A program made the position numbers and the translations under genes. This document shows, piece by piece, positions 18,062 to 26,960 of a DNA stretch of 58,284 bases. Below the pieces are notes generated by a model. The model saw only the letters and a list, made by a program, of their open reading frames with translations, did not search any database and was not told the DNA's origin. Numbering within the stretch: position 1 is the first letter of the stretch; every line of letters begins with the position of its first letter. Origin of the DNA: JAFARZ01 sp035651595 (GTDB lineage: Bacteria > Actinomycetota > Actinomycetes > Streptosporangiales > Streptosporangiaceae); the NCBI GenBank assembly GCA_035651595.1, contig DASRFJ010000018.1:1-58284 (forward strand). The letters are read 5' to 3'.

Positions 18062-19206
18062 GCCACCACCACGGGGTGGTGCGGGACACCACCGAGTTCG
18101 CGCTGCTGCGCATGGTCGGCGTGCTGGCGTCGATCTTCCCGCTCGCCGCGCTGATCCAGGTGCTGGCCAACCTCCATGCCTACCGCCAGCCCGCGGTGGC
18201 GGTGGCCGTCTGGCTCGCCATGTTCCCGGTCGGACTCTGGCTCGTGCCGCGGCTGCGGACGGACGGCCTCACGAAAAGCGAGTCGGCCGCGGCGATCCTG
18301 ATCGCGCTCGCCGTGGTGGCCGTCATCGGCTGGGAGCACCGGCCGCACCTTGCCATCGGCCGGGTCGACCTTGCCGTCCTGGGCACGGCCTGGCTGCTCG
18401 CCCTGGTCACGCTCAGCAATCCGCCCTGGGTCTGGGTGCCGGGAGCGCTGAGCGTGTTCGCGTCGCACGCCGCGCTGCTCGTGCACGCCATCGGCGCGAA
18501 CCGGTTGAGCCTGACCCAGCTCGAGGCGGCAGGGTACATCCTCGTCGCCAGTTTGTGCGCGTTCGCCGCGTTGCGGCCGACCATCGCCCTGCACACCCGC
18601 ATCGCGGCGCGCCGCGCCTTGCTCGCGAGCAGGTCCGAGGCCGAGCAGGCCGCGGCCGCCGCCGTTCAGGAGGACCGAAGGCACCGGCTCGCCCTCCTCG
18701 AAGCCGAAGCCTTGCCGCTGTTGCGCGCGATCGCGGACGGCACGCTTAGCCCCGCGGCCGACGGCGTACGGCAGCGGTGTGCCCAGCACGCGTCGGCACT
18801 GCGGCACTCGCTGACCGACCGCGCCCCGGTCACCGGCGGCCTGATGGCCGCGCTCGAACCCGCGCTGACGGCGGGGAGGGCACGCGGGCTGCTGGTGGAC
18901 ACGCGGGTGATCGGCGATCCGGGGGCCCAGATACCGCAGGTCGCGCGCGCGGTCGTGGCAACGGTGGAGGCCGTGCTCAGCGGGCTCCCGCCGCAGCAGA
19001 TCACGCTGACCGTGCTCGCGCCGGGCGACGACGTCGAGCTCTACCTGACGTTCGCGGGGCCGGCCGGGAGCCTTCCCGACGTGGCGCGAGACGTCCCGGC
19101 CGCGGCGCGATGGCGTGCGGTTCTCACGGCCGGCGAGACCGGAACGGCGTTGCTGGAAATGACGTGGAAAAGTGGAAAGGGGGTGCTTCGTGACCGCCGT
19201 CATTGA
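18055..19206 (+). CDS. Degenerate kinase-like membrane protein, partner of the upstream kinase
   Basis: 383 residues. The N-terminal half has about six hydrophobic segments, arranged like the preceding kinase. The cytoplasmic half keeps the size and helical character of a kinase core, but the dimerisation helix reads RRHRLALLEAEALPLL without an HD motif. The ATP domain lacks the N-box Asn and clear G-boxes (ARAVVATVEAVLSG, then LTFAGPAG). It is therefore probably a pseudo-kinase that heterodimerises with or tunes the 16808 kinase; this is inference. It overlaps both neighbours, so stoichiometric expression is likely. Confidence 0.75.
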   Translation: MVSHHHGVVRDTTEFALLRMVGVLASIFPLAALIQVLANLHAYRQPAVAVAVWLAMFPVGLWLVPRLRTDGLTKSESAAAILIALAVVAVIGWEHRPHLAIGRVDLAVLGTAWLLALVTLSNPPWVWVPGALSVFASHAALLVHAIGANRLSLTQLEAAGYILVASLCAFAALRPTIALHTRIAARRALLASRSEAEQAAAAAVQEDRRHRLALLEAEALPLLRAIADGTLSPAADGVRQRCAQHASALRHSLTDRAPVTGGLMAALEPALTAGRARGLLVDTRVIGDPGAQIPQVARAVVATVEAVLSGLPPQQITLTVLAPGDDVELYLTFAGPAGSLPDVARDVPAAARWRAVLTAGETGTALLEMTWKSGKGVLRDRRH

Positions 19207-19837
19207 CATCGCGGCCGTCGATGATCATCCGATCATTCTGGACAGCTTCGCGGCCTGGGTTATGGCAGCTGAGGGCGACATTCGCGTCGTCGCGACCGCG
19301 GCGACCGTGGGTGCGCTGCTCGCGGGACCCGGACGTCAAGCCCATGTCGTTCTGCTCGATCTTGATCTTAATGACGGGACCAGTGTTGAACGGAACGTAG
19401 CCGACATCCTTGCCGCGGGCCCGGCGGTGCTCGTGCTCTCGGCCTCCGACAAGCCGGTCGCCGTCCGGGCCGCGATGCGCGCCGGCGCGCTCGGCTACGC
19501 GGTGAAGAACGAGCAGACGACGCAGATACGGGCCGCGATTAAAGAGGTCGCCGCAGGCAGGGACTGGATTTCGCCGAGCCTTGCCTACATCTTCGCGACC
19601 GACGACGACGCTGACAGGCCGGTTCTCAGCCAGCAAGAGACACGCGCGCTCCAGCTCTATGCGACTGGAATGCCGATGAAATCAGTCGCGCGGAAGATGA
19701 CTATTAGTGACGAGACTGTCAAGCAATACCTCGGGCGCGTGCGAGAAAAATACGCACGCGCAGGTCGCGCCGCGTCCACTAAATTGGAGTTGTATCATCG
19801 AGCCGTCGAGGACGGGCACCTCCCTCCGCCTCCTTAG
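19190..19837 (+). CDS. LuxR-type response regulator
   Basis: 215 residues from a GTG at 19190 with AAAGGGGG upstream; an in-frame GTG at 19172 has no such site. The receiver domain shows Asp11/Asp12 and phospho-acceptor Asp57 (VVLLDLDL), with Lys in YAVKNEQ. The C-terminal HTH (LSQQETRALQLYATG, then SDETVKQYLGRVREKY) is a LuxR-type DNA-binding domain, somewhat divergent from NarL. It overlaps the pseudo-kinase gene by 17 bases and is followed by a hairpin terminator. Confidence 0.9.
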   Translation: MTAVIDIAAVDDHPIILDSFAAWVMAAEGDIRVVATAATVGALLAGPGRQAHVVLLDLDLNDGTSVERNVADILAAGPAVLVLSASDKPVAVRAAMRAGALGYAVKNEQTTQIRAAIKEVAAGRDWISPSLAYIFATDDDADRPVLSQQETRALQLYATGMPMKSVARKMTISDETVKQYLGRVREKYARAGRAASTKLELYHRAVEDGHLPPPP

Positions 19838-19934
19838 CCGCTATTCCCCCCCTACGCGGTGCGGGAGTCAGGAAGTACCCGTCCTCGGCCCTTTTCGTTA
19901 CTCTGGCTAATTTACATTTAAGACGACTGTAATG

Positions 19935-19960
19935 TCATGACCCCCATTCTGGGGTCATGA
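19935..19960. terminator. Bidirectional terminator hairpin
   Basis: Perfect ten-base arms (TCATGACCCC and its complement) with a six-base loop. It sits between the convergent regulator gene and the permease gene, so it can serve both strands. Confidence 0.7.
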
Positions 19961-20013
19961 CGAACAGTTACTGAGCGTTTACTATTTGAAGTGGCAATAT
20001 CAAAGCCATTGAG

Positions 20014-21471
20014 CTACGCCTTGGCGGGGACGGGCACCAGCACCGATTCCTGGGCGCGCACGGTGGCCCGGCTGAGTGCCCAGGTGGCGACGAAGCCGAT
20101 GGCCAGAGCGATGAGCACGCCGAGGTTGGCGAATGCCCAGGCTCCGGTCTTGCCGCCGAGGCCGAACGGCGCCAGGAAGTACCCCTGCCAGTTCAGCCAC
20201 CCCGCCGCGGAGTTCGTCACCAGGCCCCAGCCGAGCACGGTGCCCACCACCACCGTGATGACCGGCGCCCACCGGATGTCGCCGTACCGGCCGCGCACGG
20301 TGAACAGATCCCGCTCCGCGTAGTCGTGACGGCGTAGCGCGATGTCGGCGAGCATGACGCCGCACCAGGCGGCGATCGGCACGCCGAGGGTGATCAGAAA
20401 CCCCTCGAACTGGCCGACGAAGTTGTCCGCGAAGAACACCACGTAAATGCTGCCGCCGGTCATCACCGTGCCGTCGATCAGCGCGGCCACGAAGCGCGGC
20501 ACCCGCACGCCGAGCGTCAGCATGGCCAGGCCGGAGGAGTAGATGTCCAGCACCGAGCCGCCGATCAGGCCGAGGATGGCCACGATGGCGAACGGCACCA
20601 GGAACCAGGTGGGCAGCAGCGTCGCCAGCGCCCCGACCGGGTCCTTCCCGATCGCGGTGCTCAGCGACGTGGAGGAACCGGCCAGCAGCAGGCCGAACAC
20701 CAGCAGGAACACCGGCGCGATCGTCGACGCGAACGTCGTCCACCAGACCACTCCGGTGCTCGACGCCCGGCGCGGCAGGTAGCGCGAGTAGTCCGCGGCG
20801 CAGTTCACCCAGCCGAGCCCGAAGCCCGTCATCATGAATACCAGCGCGCCGATGAGCTCCTGAGTCGAGCCGCCCTTGATCGCGGACACCGTGTGCCAGT
20901 GGATCTTGTCCGCCACCAGCGCGATGAACACCACCGTGAACACGCCGGTGACCACCGTGATCCAGGTCTGGAGGCGCATGATCAGGTCGAAGCCCATCAC
21001 GCCGCCGAACACGGTCAGCGCGACGACCAGGATGAGCGCGATGGCCTTGGTGGCGTCACCACCGCCCCAGCCCAGCCGACCGAACACGGTGGCGCTGGCC
21101 AGCGTGGCGAGGATGACCAGCACGGTCTCCCAGCCCACGGTCAGCATCCACGAGACCACGGTCGGCAGCCCGTTGCCGCGCACGCCGAAGGCTGCCCGGC
21201 TGAGCACCATCGTGGGCGCCGACCCGCGTTTGCCGCCGAGCGCGATGAAGCCGCAGGCCAGGAACGACAGCACGATGCCGACGACGCCCACCACGAGCGC
21301 CTGCCAGAACGAGATGCCGAACCCCAGCACGAACGAGCCATAGGAAAGCCCGAGCACCGAGATGTTCGCCGCGAACCAGGGCCAGAACAGGTCCCGGGGC
21401 TGGCCCTTGCGTTCCTCCTCGCCGATGACGTTGATGCCGTTCGTCTCTATCTGCATCACGCTGTCAGCCAT
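20014..21471 (-). CDS. NCS1-family nucleobase/cytosine-type permease
   Basis: 485 residues with about 12 membrane segments. The N-terminal pattern (LFWPWFAANISVLGLSYGSF) and the GWVNCAADYSRYLPR segment in the middle are characteristic of the NCS1 cytosine/purine/hydantoin permeases, which act by proton or sodium symport. The ATG at 21471 lies 16 bases after the SDR stop with a GGGGAG site, so the two are cotranscribed. Specificity cannot be read from the sequence; the SDR neighbour gives no strong hint. Confidence 0.9.
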   Translation of the reverse strand: MADSVMQIETNGINVIGEEERKGQPRDLFWPWFAANISVLGLSYGSFVLGFGISFWQALVVGVVGIVLSFLACGFIALGGKRGSAPTMVLSRAAFGVRGNGLPTVVSWMLTVGWETVLVILATLASATVFGRLGWGGGDATKAIALILVVALTVFGGVMGFDLIMRLQTWITVVTGVFTVVFIALVADKIHWHTVSAIKGGSTQELIGALVFMMTGFGLGWVNCAADYSRYLPRRASSTGVVWWTTFASTIAPVFLLVFGLLLAGSSTSLSTAIGKDPVGALATLLPTWFLVPFAIVAILGLIGGSVLDIYSSGLAMLTLGVRVPRFVAALIDGTVMTGGSIYVVFFADNFVGQFEGFLITLGVPIAAWCGVMLADIALRRHDYAERDLFTVRGRYGDIRWAPVITVVVGTVLGWGLVTNSAAGWLNWQGYFLAPFGLGGKTGAWAFANLGVLIALAIGFVATWALSRATVRAQESVLVPVPAKA

Positions 21472-21486
21472 GGCTGGGTGCTCCCC

Positions 21487-22284
21487 TCACTGGTCCATGA
21501 TCGCTTTGCGCTGCGCGCCATCGACCGGGATGTGCGCGCCGTTGATGAAGCTCGCCAGCGGCGAGGCGAGGAAGGTGACGAGCGCCGCGACCTCGTCCGG
21601 CTCGCAGATCCGGCCGAACGGGATGGAACGCGTGGCCAGTTCGTGCGCGCGGTCCTGGCTGACGCGTTTGTCCCGGGCGAGTGCCTTCTCCAGCGTGTCC
21701 CAGCGGTCGGTGTTCACCGGCCCCGGGTTCACCGTGTTGATCCGGACGCCGTACCGGCCGTACTGTTCGGCCACCGAGGACGCGAAGTTGATGTCCGCCG
21801 CGTTCGCCACGCCCGCGGTCATCTCCCAGTAGCTCGGCTTCAGGCCGTCGTTGCCGACGACCAGTACGATGGCACCCTCGCCGCGTTCCCGCATGTGCGG
21901 TATAACAGCACGAACCGACCGGACATATCCCATGAACTTCAAGTTCAGGCTGGACATCCACTGCTCTTCGGTCAGGTCCTCGAGCAGGCCGCCGGGGGAG
22001 CTGCCGGCGCAGGTGACCAGGATGTCGATCTTCCCGAACCGGTCGAGGGCCGTTTTGACGCAGCGGTTGACCTCGTCGGTGACGCTCATGTCGCCGGCCA
22101 TCGCGATGATCGTCTGCCCGGTTTCCGCCGCGATCTTCGCGGCGGTTTCCTCGAGCGGGCCGGCGTTCCGCGCGGTGATGACGACGTCGGCTCCCTCTTT
22201 CGCGAGGTGTTCGGCGACCGCACGCCCGATGCCCTTGCTCGCGCCGGTGACGAACGCGACCTTCCCGTCCAGCCGCAAGTCCAC
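21487..22284 (-). CDS. Short-chain dehydrogenase/reductase-like protein with altered active site
   Basis: 265 residues from a GTG at 22284 preceded by GGGAGGG; the frame is open further upstream but that start is unsupported. The Rossmann dinucleotide motif TGASKGIG is at 13-20 and the NAG-region motif reads CAGSS. The catalytic YxxxK is not normal: Tyr152 is followed by Thr156 where Lys is expected, and the usual Ser before it is in a VVGNDG stretch. Either this is a specialised SDR subgroup or it has lost classic dehydrogenase chemistry. The C terminus (INGAHIPVDGAQ) matches the family end. It is in an operon with the permease. Confidence 0.85.
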   Translation of the reverse strand: MDLRLDGKVAFVTGASKGIGRAVAEHLAKEGADVVITARNAGPLEETAAKIAAETGQTIIAMAGDMSVTDEVNRCVKTALDRFGKIDILVTCAGSSPGGLLEDLTEEQWMSSLNLKFMGYVRSVRAVIPHMRERGEGAIVLVVGNDGLKPSYWEMTAGVANAADINFASSVAEQYGRYGVRINTVNPGPVNTDRWDTLEKALARDKRVSQDRAHELATRSIPFGRICEPDEVAALVTFLASPLASFINGAHIPVDGAQRKAIMDQ

Positions 22285-22296
22285 GCGATCCCTCCC

Positions 22297-22326
22297 ATAC
22301 CGTCTGATCCGATACCGTCTGACTCG
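22297..22326. promoter_or_regulatory. Tandem 15-bp direct repeat upstream of the SDR
   Basis: ATACCGTCTGATCCG and ATACCGTCTGACTCG lie head to tail, 13 bases upstream of the chosen SDR start. Direct repeats at this position may bind a regulator of the SDR-permease operon. No regulator gene is adjacent. Confidence 0.35.
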
Positions 22327-22355
22327 GATGTCTGTCCGGTTGGCCGGATGGTATA

Positions 22356-23732
22356 TCAAATATCAGGCTCTTTGGAAGGCATAACGGCATCACTGCTTGG
22401 TCCCGTCACTGCGGTCAAGCGCCGCGAGCCGTCTGGTCGCGCGATGCCTGGGCGGCGACACGGGAGGCATGCCGCCCCGGCCGCGACGGCCACCGCGGCC
22501 AGCGTGAGCGCGCCCGCCCGGAGGCCGGTGACCGCCACGAGCGCGCCCGCGGCCGGCATGCTGGCGCTCTCGGCCGCGGATTCGGCAGTGGAGATCACGC
22601 CCGCGGCTCGTCCGAGCGTCCCAGCGGGGGCGAGCCGCTGCAGGGTGGTAGCGGCGACCGCGTAGAACACCGTGCCGCCGGTGCCCCAGGCGAACGCGCC
22701 GAGGTAGGCGACCCGAAGCCACGGCGTGCCTGTGTACAAGGCCGCCGCCAGCCCGTAGCTGATCGCGCCCGCGGCAAGGAGCCGTACCGCCGGCCGGATC
22801 GTCGGCCGGATCGTCGGCAGGGTTGTCGGCTGGGTTGTCCGCAGGCGCCGGCGAATGACCGGGAGCGCCAGGCCGGTGACGATCGCCCCGATCCCGATCG
22901 CGGCCTCGAACAGCGCGAACTGGGACGGCGGCCGGTCCAGTACGCGCCGGACATACAGCGGCTCGACGACAAGGAACGCCCCGGACGTGAAGATGACCCC
23001 CATCCGGGCCAGCGCGACGCGGCGCAATCCCGGATCCTGGGCCACTACCGTCGCACCCGCCGTTACCTTGCGCAACCGTGACACCCCGCCGGCCGGGCCC
23101 GCCCCGGCCTCGTGCGGCTCGTCCGGCAGCGGGAGAACCGGGAGCGGGAGCACCACCAGGACACTCACCAGGTACGTGACGGCGTCGGCGACGAACGCCG
23201 TGCGGAACCCCGCGGCCGCCATGAGCACGCTGGCCGCCAGCGGGCCCGCCACCTGCCCGATCGAGGCGGTGACCCCGAGCAGCGAGTTCGCGGCGAGCAG
23301 ATCATCGGGCGCTACGACCCGCGCCGGGAGCGCGCTGCTCGCCGGACTGCACAGTGCCCGGGCGGCACCGCAGGCGGCCGCCATGACGTCCAGGAACACC
23401 AGCGATCCCGCGGTGGCCATCCCGAGCGATGTGGCGGCGGAGCACAGGTAGCCGGTGATCAGCATGGTCCGCGGTCCGAACCGGTCGGTGAGGCCGCCGG
23501 TGAACGCGGTGAGCACCACGGGCGGACCCGACCAGCACAGCGCCGTGACCGAGATGGCTTCCGGGCCGGCGCCGAAATGGTAAGCGGCGAACCCCCACAG
23601 GACAATGGCCGCCGCCCAGCTGCCGACCCAGCTGACCGACTGGCCTGCCAGCAAGAACGCGAAACGCGGATCACGGAACGAAGGACGGACCGGGCGCGCC
23701 GGAACACGGCGCTCGCCAGGGAAAACAGGCAT
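22356..23732 (-). CDS. MFS transporter
   Basis: 458 residues with about 12 membrane segments. The loop motif GGLTDRFGPRTM between segments 2 and 3 is the MFS signature. Overall it resembles the MFS_3-like group (ENTS/macrolide-efflux type). The central cytoplasmic loop contains a small internal repeat (TLPTIRPTIRP). The substrate is unknown. It precedes the SDR on the same strand with a 71-base gap, so separate control of the SDR-permease pair is possible. Confidence 0.88.
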   Translation of the reverse strand: MPVFPGERRVPARPVRPSFRDPRFAFLLAGQSVSWVGSWAAAIVLWGFAAYHFGAGPEAISVTALCWSGPPVVLTAFTGGLTDRFGPRTMLITGYLCSAATSLGMATAGSLVFLDVMAAACGAARALCSPASSALPARVVAPDDLLAANSLLGVTASIGQVAGPLAASVLMAAAGFRTAFVADAVTYLVSVLVVLPLPVLPLPDEPHEAGAGPAGGVSRLRKVTAGATVVAQDPGLRRVALARMGVIFTSGAFLVVEPLYVRRVLDRPPSQFALFEAAIGIGAIVTGLALPVIRRRLRTTQPTTLPTIRPTIRPAVRLLAAGAISYGLAAALYTGTPWLRVAYLGAFAWGTGGTVFYAVAATTLQRLAPAGTLGRAAGVISTAESAAESASMPAAGALVAVTGLRAGALTLAAVAVAAGAACLPCRRPGIARPDGSRRLTAVTGPSSDAVMPSKEPDI

Positions 23733-24013
23733 GACAAAAGACCCTCCACGCGAAGCTGCGACGATTGAGCGCTGCAGCCGCGGCGTCGCGCGCGAAGGCC
23801 CCGGGGAATACCCCCGTCGTGCCTGCTTGCCTTACCCGGTGCCGGGCAGGGGAAGACGGATCAGTCTCAGGCGGATCGCGCGGATGACGCAGCAGCGTGG
23901 ATGGCCATGGTCATAAATCTGTGTACCTCCGTAGCCGGCTCCTGGGTACCCGGCAATGTACGGACGCCAGACGTTCAGCGCAACCGAATTACGCGTCGGC
24001 TCGGCCCGCGCTT

Positions 24014-26164
24014 TCAGGTGGGGTATTCCTTGGTGTTCTTGGTGTAGGTGAGGCCGGCCGGGGTGGTCCAGGCGCGGGATCCGTCCGGGTTCTGCCGGAC
24101 TGTCCAGCGGGGGTCTTGCTTGAGCAGGTTGTGGTGGTGGCACTGGATGCCGCCGTTGCACGCGCAGCTCCGGCCGGCGGGCCAGGGCTCGGCGTGCTCC
24201 CAGTCGCTGCCGCTTGCGGGGCGGCCGCAGCCGGGGAACATGCACTCCCCGTCGCGGACCTGGACCATCCCGCGGAGCACCGGCCCGGGCTGATACCCGG
24301 CCGACTCGTAGCGGTGATCGCATGCCCCGCTGGTCTGGATCGGGTGGAGGCGGACAGTGCGCAGGCTGCCGCCGATCTCCAGGCGCCAGGTCCCGTACCC
24401 GCCGTCCGGCCCGTCTCCGCCGTCCGGTCCGTCCCCGGCTGGGGTGAACCGGGCCGGGGTGAACCGGGCCGGGGGCATGGCTGCCCTGTCCGGCGGGTCT
24501 GCGGCCTGTTTCCGGCTGGGGCTGGGCGGCGGAGCCGCCTCGGGTCTTCGTTTCCCGGCTTGCCCGAACCCGATTGCCCGGCCGTTCCGGTCGGTGACGA
24601 TGATCCGGAAACTACTGGCGGGGTTGCGGGCGGCCTGCCCGGCCAGGCGGCGGGCGAGGTCGGGGTCGAGGGCGCCGAGGGCGGGAGCGTGCCCGGCCCG
24701 CTGCGCGTACCGGGTCAGGTCGGCCAGCGGGATGACCAGGTCCACGTTGGCGGCCAGGCCCTCGTCGCGCCCCGCGCCGCCCGGCCCGGCCGGCCCGCGG
24801 CCGTTCCCGCCGTCCCTGCCGTCCCCGCCGTCCTGGCCGTCCTGGCCGTTCCCGCCGTTCCCGCCGTTCCCGTCGCCGTCCTGCCCGTCGCCGTCCTGGC
24901 CGTCGTCGTCCTGGTCGTCCTCGTCACCGTCGTCGCCCCGGTCCTCGAGGTCTCGGGCGTCGTCGCCCCGGTCCTCGTTTCCGTCGTTGTCCCGGTCCTC
25001 GTCCCGGGCGGTCTCGTCCCGGGCGTCGTCGCGGGCAGTCGTGTCCTGCGCGGTCTGGTCACGGTCGTCCGCGTCGTCCCAGGCCTGCGCACCGTCCTCC
25101 GCCAGGCCGTCGTCGGCCGGGCCGTTGCTGAGCAGGCTGTCCCAGTCGTCCTCGTCCCGCCCCGTGGCGTCACTTGCCCGGCCGGCTGCGTCCCCGTCCT
25201 GGCCGGCTGCGTCCCCGTCCTGGCCGGCTGTGTCCGTGCCCCGCCCGGCGCCGCCGGTGCCGCGGCCGCGGCGGCCGTCGCCGTGCGGCGTGCCGGGCTT
25301 GGCCTTCCGGCTCTTGGCGGGGGCGCCCTTCGGCTGGCAGGTGCGGGCGTCGCGGCCGGTCAGGAGATCCAGGAAGGCGAGCACGCGGAGCTGCTCCATT
25401 GTGCCCTCGATACCCCAGGCGCGGTAGGCGCGAGCCCGCCCGTTGATGCCCTGGCTGGCCTTGAGGGCCTCGTCGGGCGGCAGGCTGTACCCGGCGAGGC
25501 CGCAGGTGCCGGCGTGCTCGCGGAAGAACCGGACCCGGGCCTCTTCCCGCTCGGCCTGCTCGCGGCGCTTGATGGCGGCCTCGGGGTCGGCGTTGACGAC
25601 GGCGCGGGTGATCAGGTCACGGATCCGCGACCACGTCTGGCCTGCCCACTTATCCGCAATCTCGGCCTCGGCCTGCCCGGCCTGCTCGTCGGTCAGGACG
25701 GCGGTTTCATCCGCTATCAGCCGCGCTTTCGAGGCGTTCAGTATCCCGGCGTCGAGGGCGGCGGCGGTCAGCGGCAGCCGAGTCTCCAGCACCACCGCCA
25801 AGCCCGTCAGCGTCTCCGCCGCGTGCGTCGTCACGGCCAGCTCGCAGGCAATCTCGGCACCCAGGTCCTTGCGCCACACCGACGGCACTGCGCCCGGGAT
25901 CCGGGTCACCGCCCCGGCGGCAGGACGGCGCCGCACCAGTTCCCGGGCGGCGGCGAGCTTCTGGGCGTAGATCCAGGACTCGATGGCATCCCACCGCCCG
26001 GCCGCGACCACCACCTCGGCGTCGTCCTGCCCGGCGTACCGCCGGCCGGGCCCGGCCGCCTTGGTGAGCTGGGCGGCCAGGGCGAGACCGGGGAGGTCGC
26101 GCCGGGGCTGCTCTCCCGGCCGTCCACCCGAGTTCTTTCGAGGTCTTGCACGATCTCTGTTCAT
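24014..26164 (-). CDS. DUF222 / HNH endonuclease (13E12-type) with large Asp/Gly-rich insert
   Basis: 716 residues, longer than the usual 400-500 for the family. The N-terminal DUF222 domain covers about 30-270. A low-complexity insert of Asp, Gly, Asn and Arg runs from about 300 to 470. The C-terminal HNH nuclease contains CMFPGCGRP, a conserved D-x-EH (SDWEHAEP) and CHHHNLLK, so metal and catalytic residues look intact. Genes of this type occur in many copies in actinobacteria and are suspected to be mobile; their function is unknown. Separate minus-strand unit between the MFS gene and a repeat-filled gap. Confidence 0.9.
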   Translation of the reverse strand: MNRDRARPRKNSGGRPGEQPRRDLPGLALAAQLTKAAGPGRRYAGQDDAEVVVAAGRWDAIESWIYAQKLAAARELVRRRPAAGAVTRIPGAVPSVWRKDLGAEIACELAVTTHAAETLTGLAVVLETRLPLTAAALDAGILNASKARLIADETAVLTDEQAGQAEAEIADKWAGQTWSRIRDLITRAVVNADPEAAIKRREQAEREEARVRFFREHAGTCGLAGYSLPPDEALKASQGINGRARAYRAWGIEGTMEQLRVLAFLDLLTGRDARTCQPKGAPAKSRKAKPGTPHGDGRRGRGTGGAGRGTDTAGQDGDAAGQDGDAAGRASDATGRDEDDWDSLLSNGPADDGLAEDGAQAWDDADDRDQTAQDTTARDDARDETARDEDRDNDGNEDRGDDARDLEDRGDDGDEDDQDDDGQDGDGQDGDGNGGNGGNGQDGQDGGDGRDGGNGRGPAGPGGAGRDEGLAANVDLVIPLADLTRYAQRAGHAPALGALDPDLARRLAGQAARNPASSFRIIVTDRNGRAIGFGQAGKRRPEAAPPPSPSRKQAADPPDRAAMPPARFTPARFTPAGDGPDGGDGPDGGYGTWRLEIGGSLRTVRLHPIQTSGACDHRYESAGYQPGPVLRGMVQVRDGECMFPGCGRPASGSDWEHAEPWPAGRSCACNGGIQCHHHNLLKQDPRWTVRQNPDGSRAWTTPAGLTYTKNTKEYPT

Positions 26165-26335
26165 TACTCGAATATTAACACGGGTAGATGCGCCACTGCC
26201 GTTAGGAATCGCCGATTTTAAAATCTATTTCGATGCTAGAAAGGGCTTCGCGGAGCAGAAGGGATATATCTGGGTTTGTCGCGATATGGCCTTGCTCTTC
26301 CGCTGCACGGGCTGACCCGGCGAGGCAATCCTGAA

Positions 26336-26675
26336 ATTATGCGGACAGTTACCCTGCCGGTTCGGATTCTGCTGGCTTGTTCCGGGGCGTGCCCCGATCG
26401 CTAGCTGCCCGGTGGGTCAGCGGCAGGCTCGATGGGCCTCGGTTAACGTGGCGGTTTTTCCCTTTGTGGTAACGCGGCCCTCGCGTACGGGGGTCGATCC
26501 TCCACGAAGGGGTAATCTTCTACGTTGCTGGCGGGACTGCCGGTGCGCTCCTATCCCGGTAGCCGCACACCGCACTCCAGGCACAGACGGCGCGCGGCCA
26601 GGCCCGGCAGCCTGCCGACAACCGGCACGACACGCGCGCGCAATTCGCCAGCACGGGGTAACCGCCCGCAATAAT
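26336..26675. mobile_element. MITE-like element with terminal inverted repeats
   Basis: The left end ATTATGCGGACAGTTACCC (26336-26354) is matched by the reverse complement of the right end, which reads ATTATTGCGGGCGGTTACCC (26656-26675). The inside matches the decayed repeat at 16455-16690. It has no transposase gene. Two short palindromes at 42406 and 52528 consist of just these ends. No target-site duplication is evident. Confidence 0.6.
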
Positions 26676-26749
26676 CTGGCGCACCTGACGGTGCGCCCGG
26701 CATAAGCCCAAATATCGTGACATGGGCGTGGGTTGAGCTGGTGCGGTTG

Positions 26750-26834
26750 GGCTGGCGCGGGTGGGGCGCGGGGTTGGGTGGCACGGCTGGCGCGGGCGGG
26801 CTGGCGCGGGTGGGGCGCGGGTTGGGTGGCACGG
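26750..26834 (+). repeat. G-rich tandem repeat, two 36-37 base copies
   Basis: Copies at 26750-26786 and 26799-26834 share GGCTGGCGCGGGTGGGGCGC and the following GGGTTGGGTGGCACGG. Shorter variants continue to about 26950. Runs of three or more G could form quadruplexes. Confidence 0.6.
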
Positions 26835-26960
26835 GGTGGGTGGCGCGGGCGAGGTGCGGGTGGGCTGGGGTGGCGCGGGTGCACGACGCGGGTGGGCGCG
26901 GGGTGGCGGGGCTGGCGTGGGCGGGGCGGACGCGGGCGGGGCGGGGCTTCGTGTGGCGCT

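Larger units (their letters stand above)
26165..26960. other. 796-base gap with a MITE-like element and G-rich repeats
   Basis: It holds the 340-bp inverted-repeat element (26336-26675) and then about 230 bases of G-rich degenerate repeats. I see no credible gene; frames that are open here are a by-product of extreme GC content. Confidence 0.6.
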
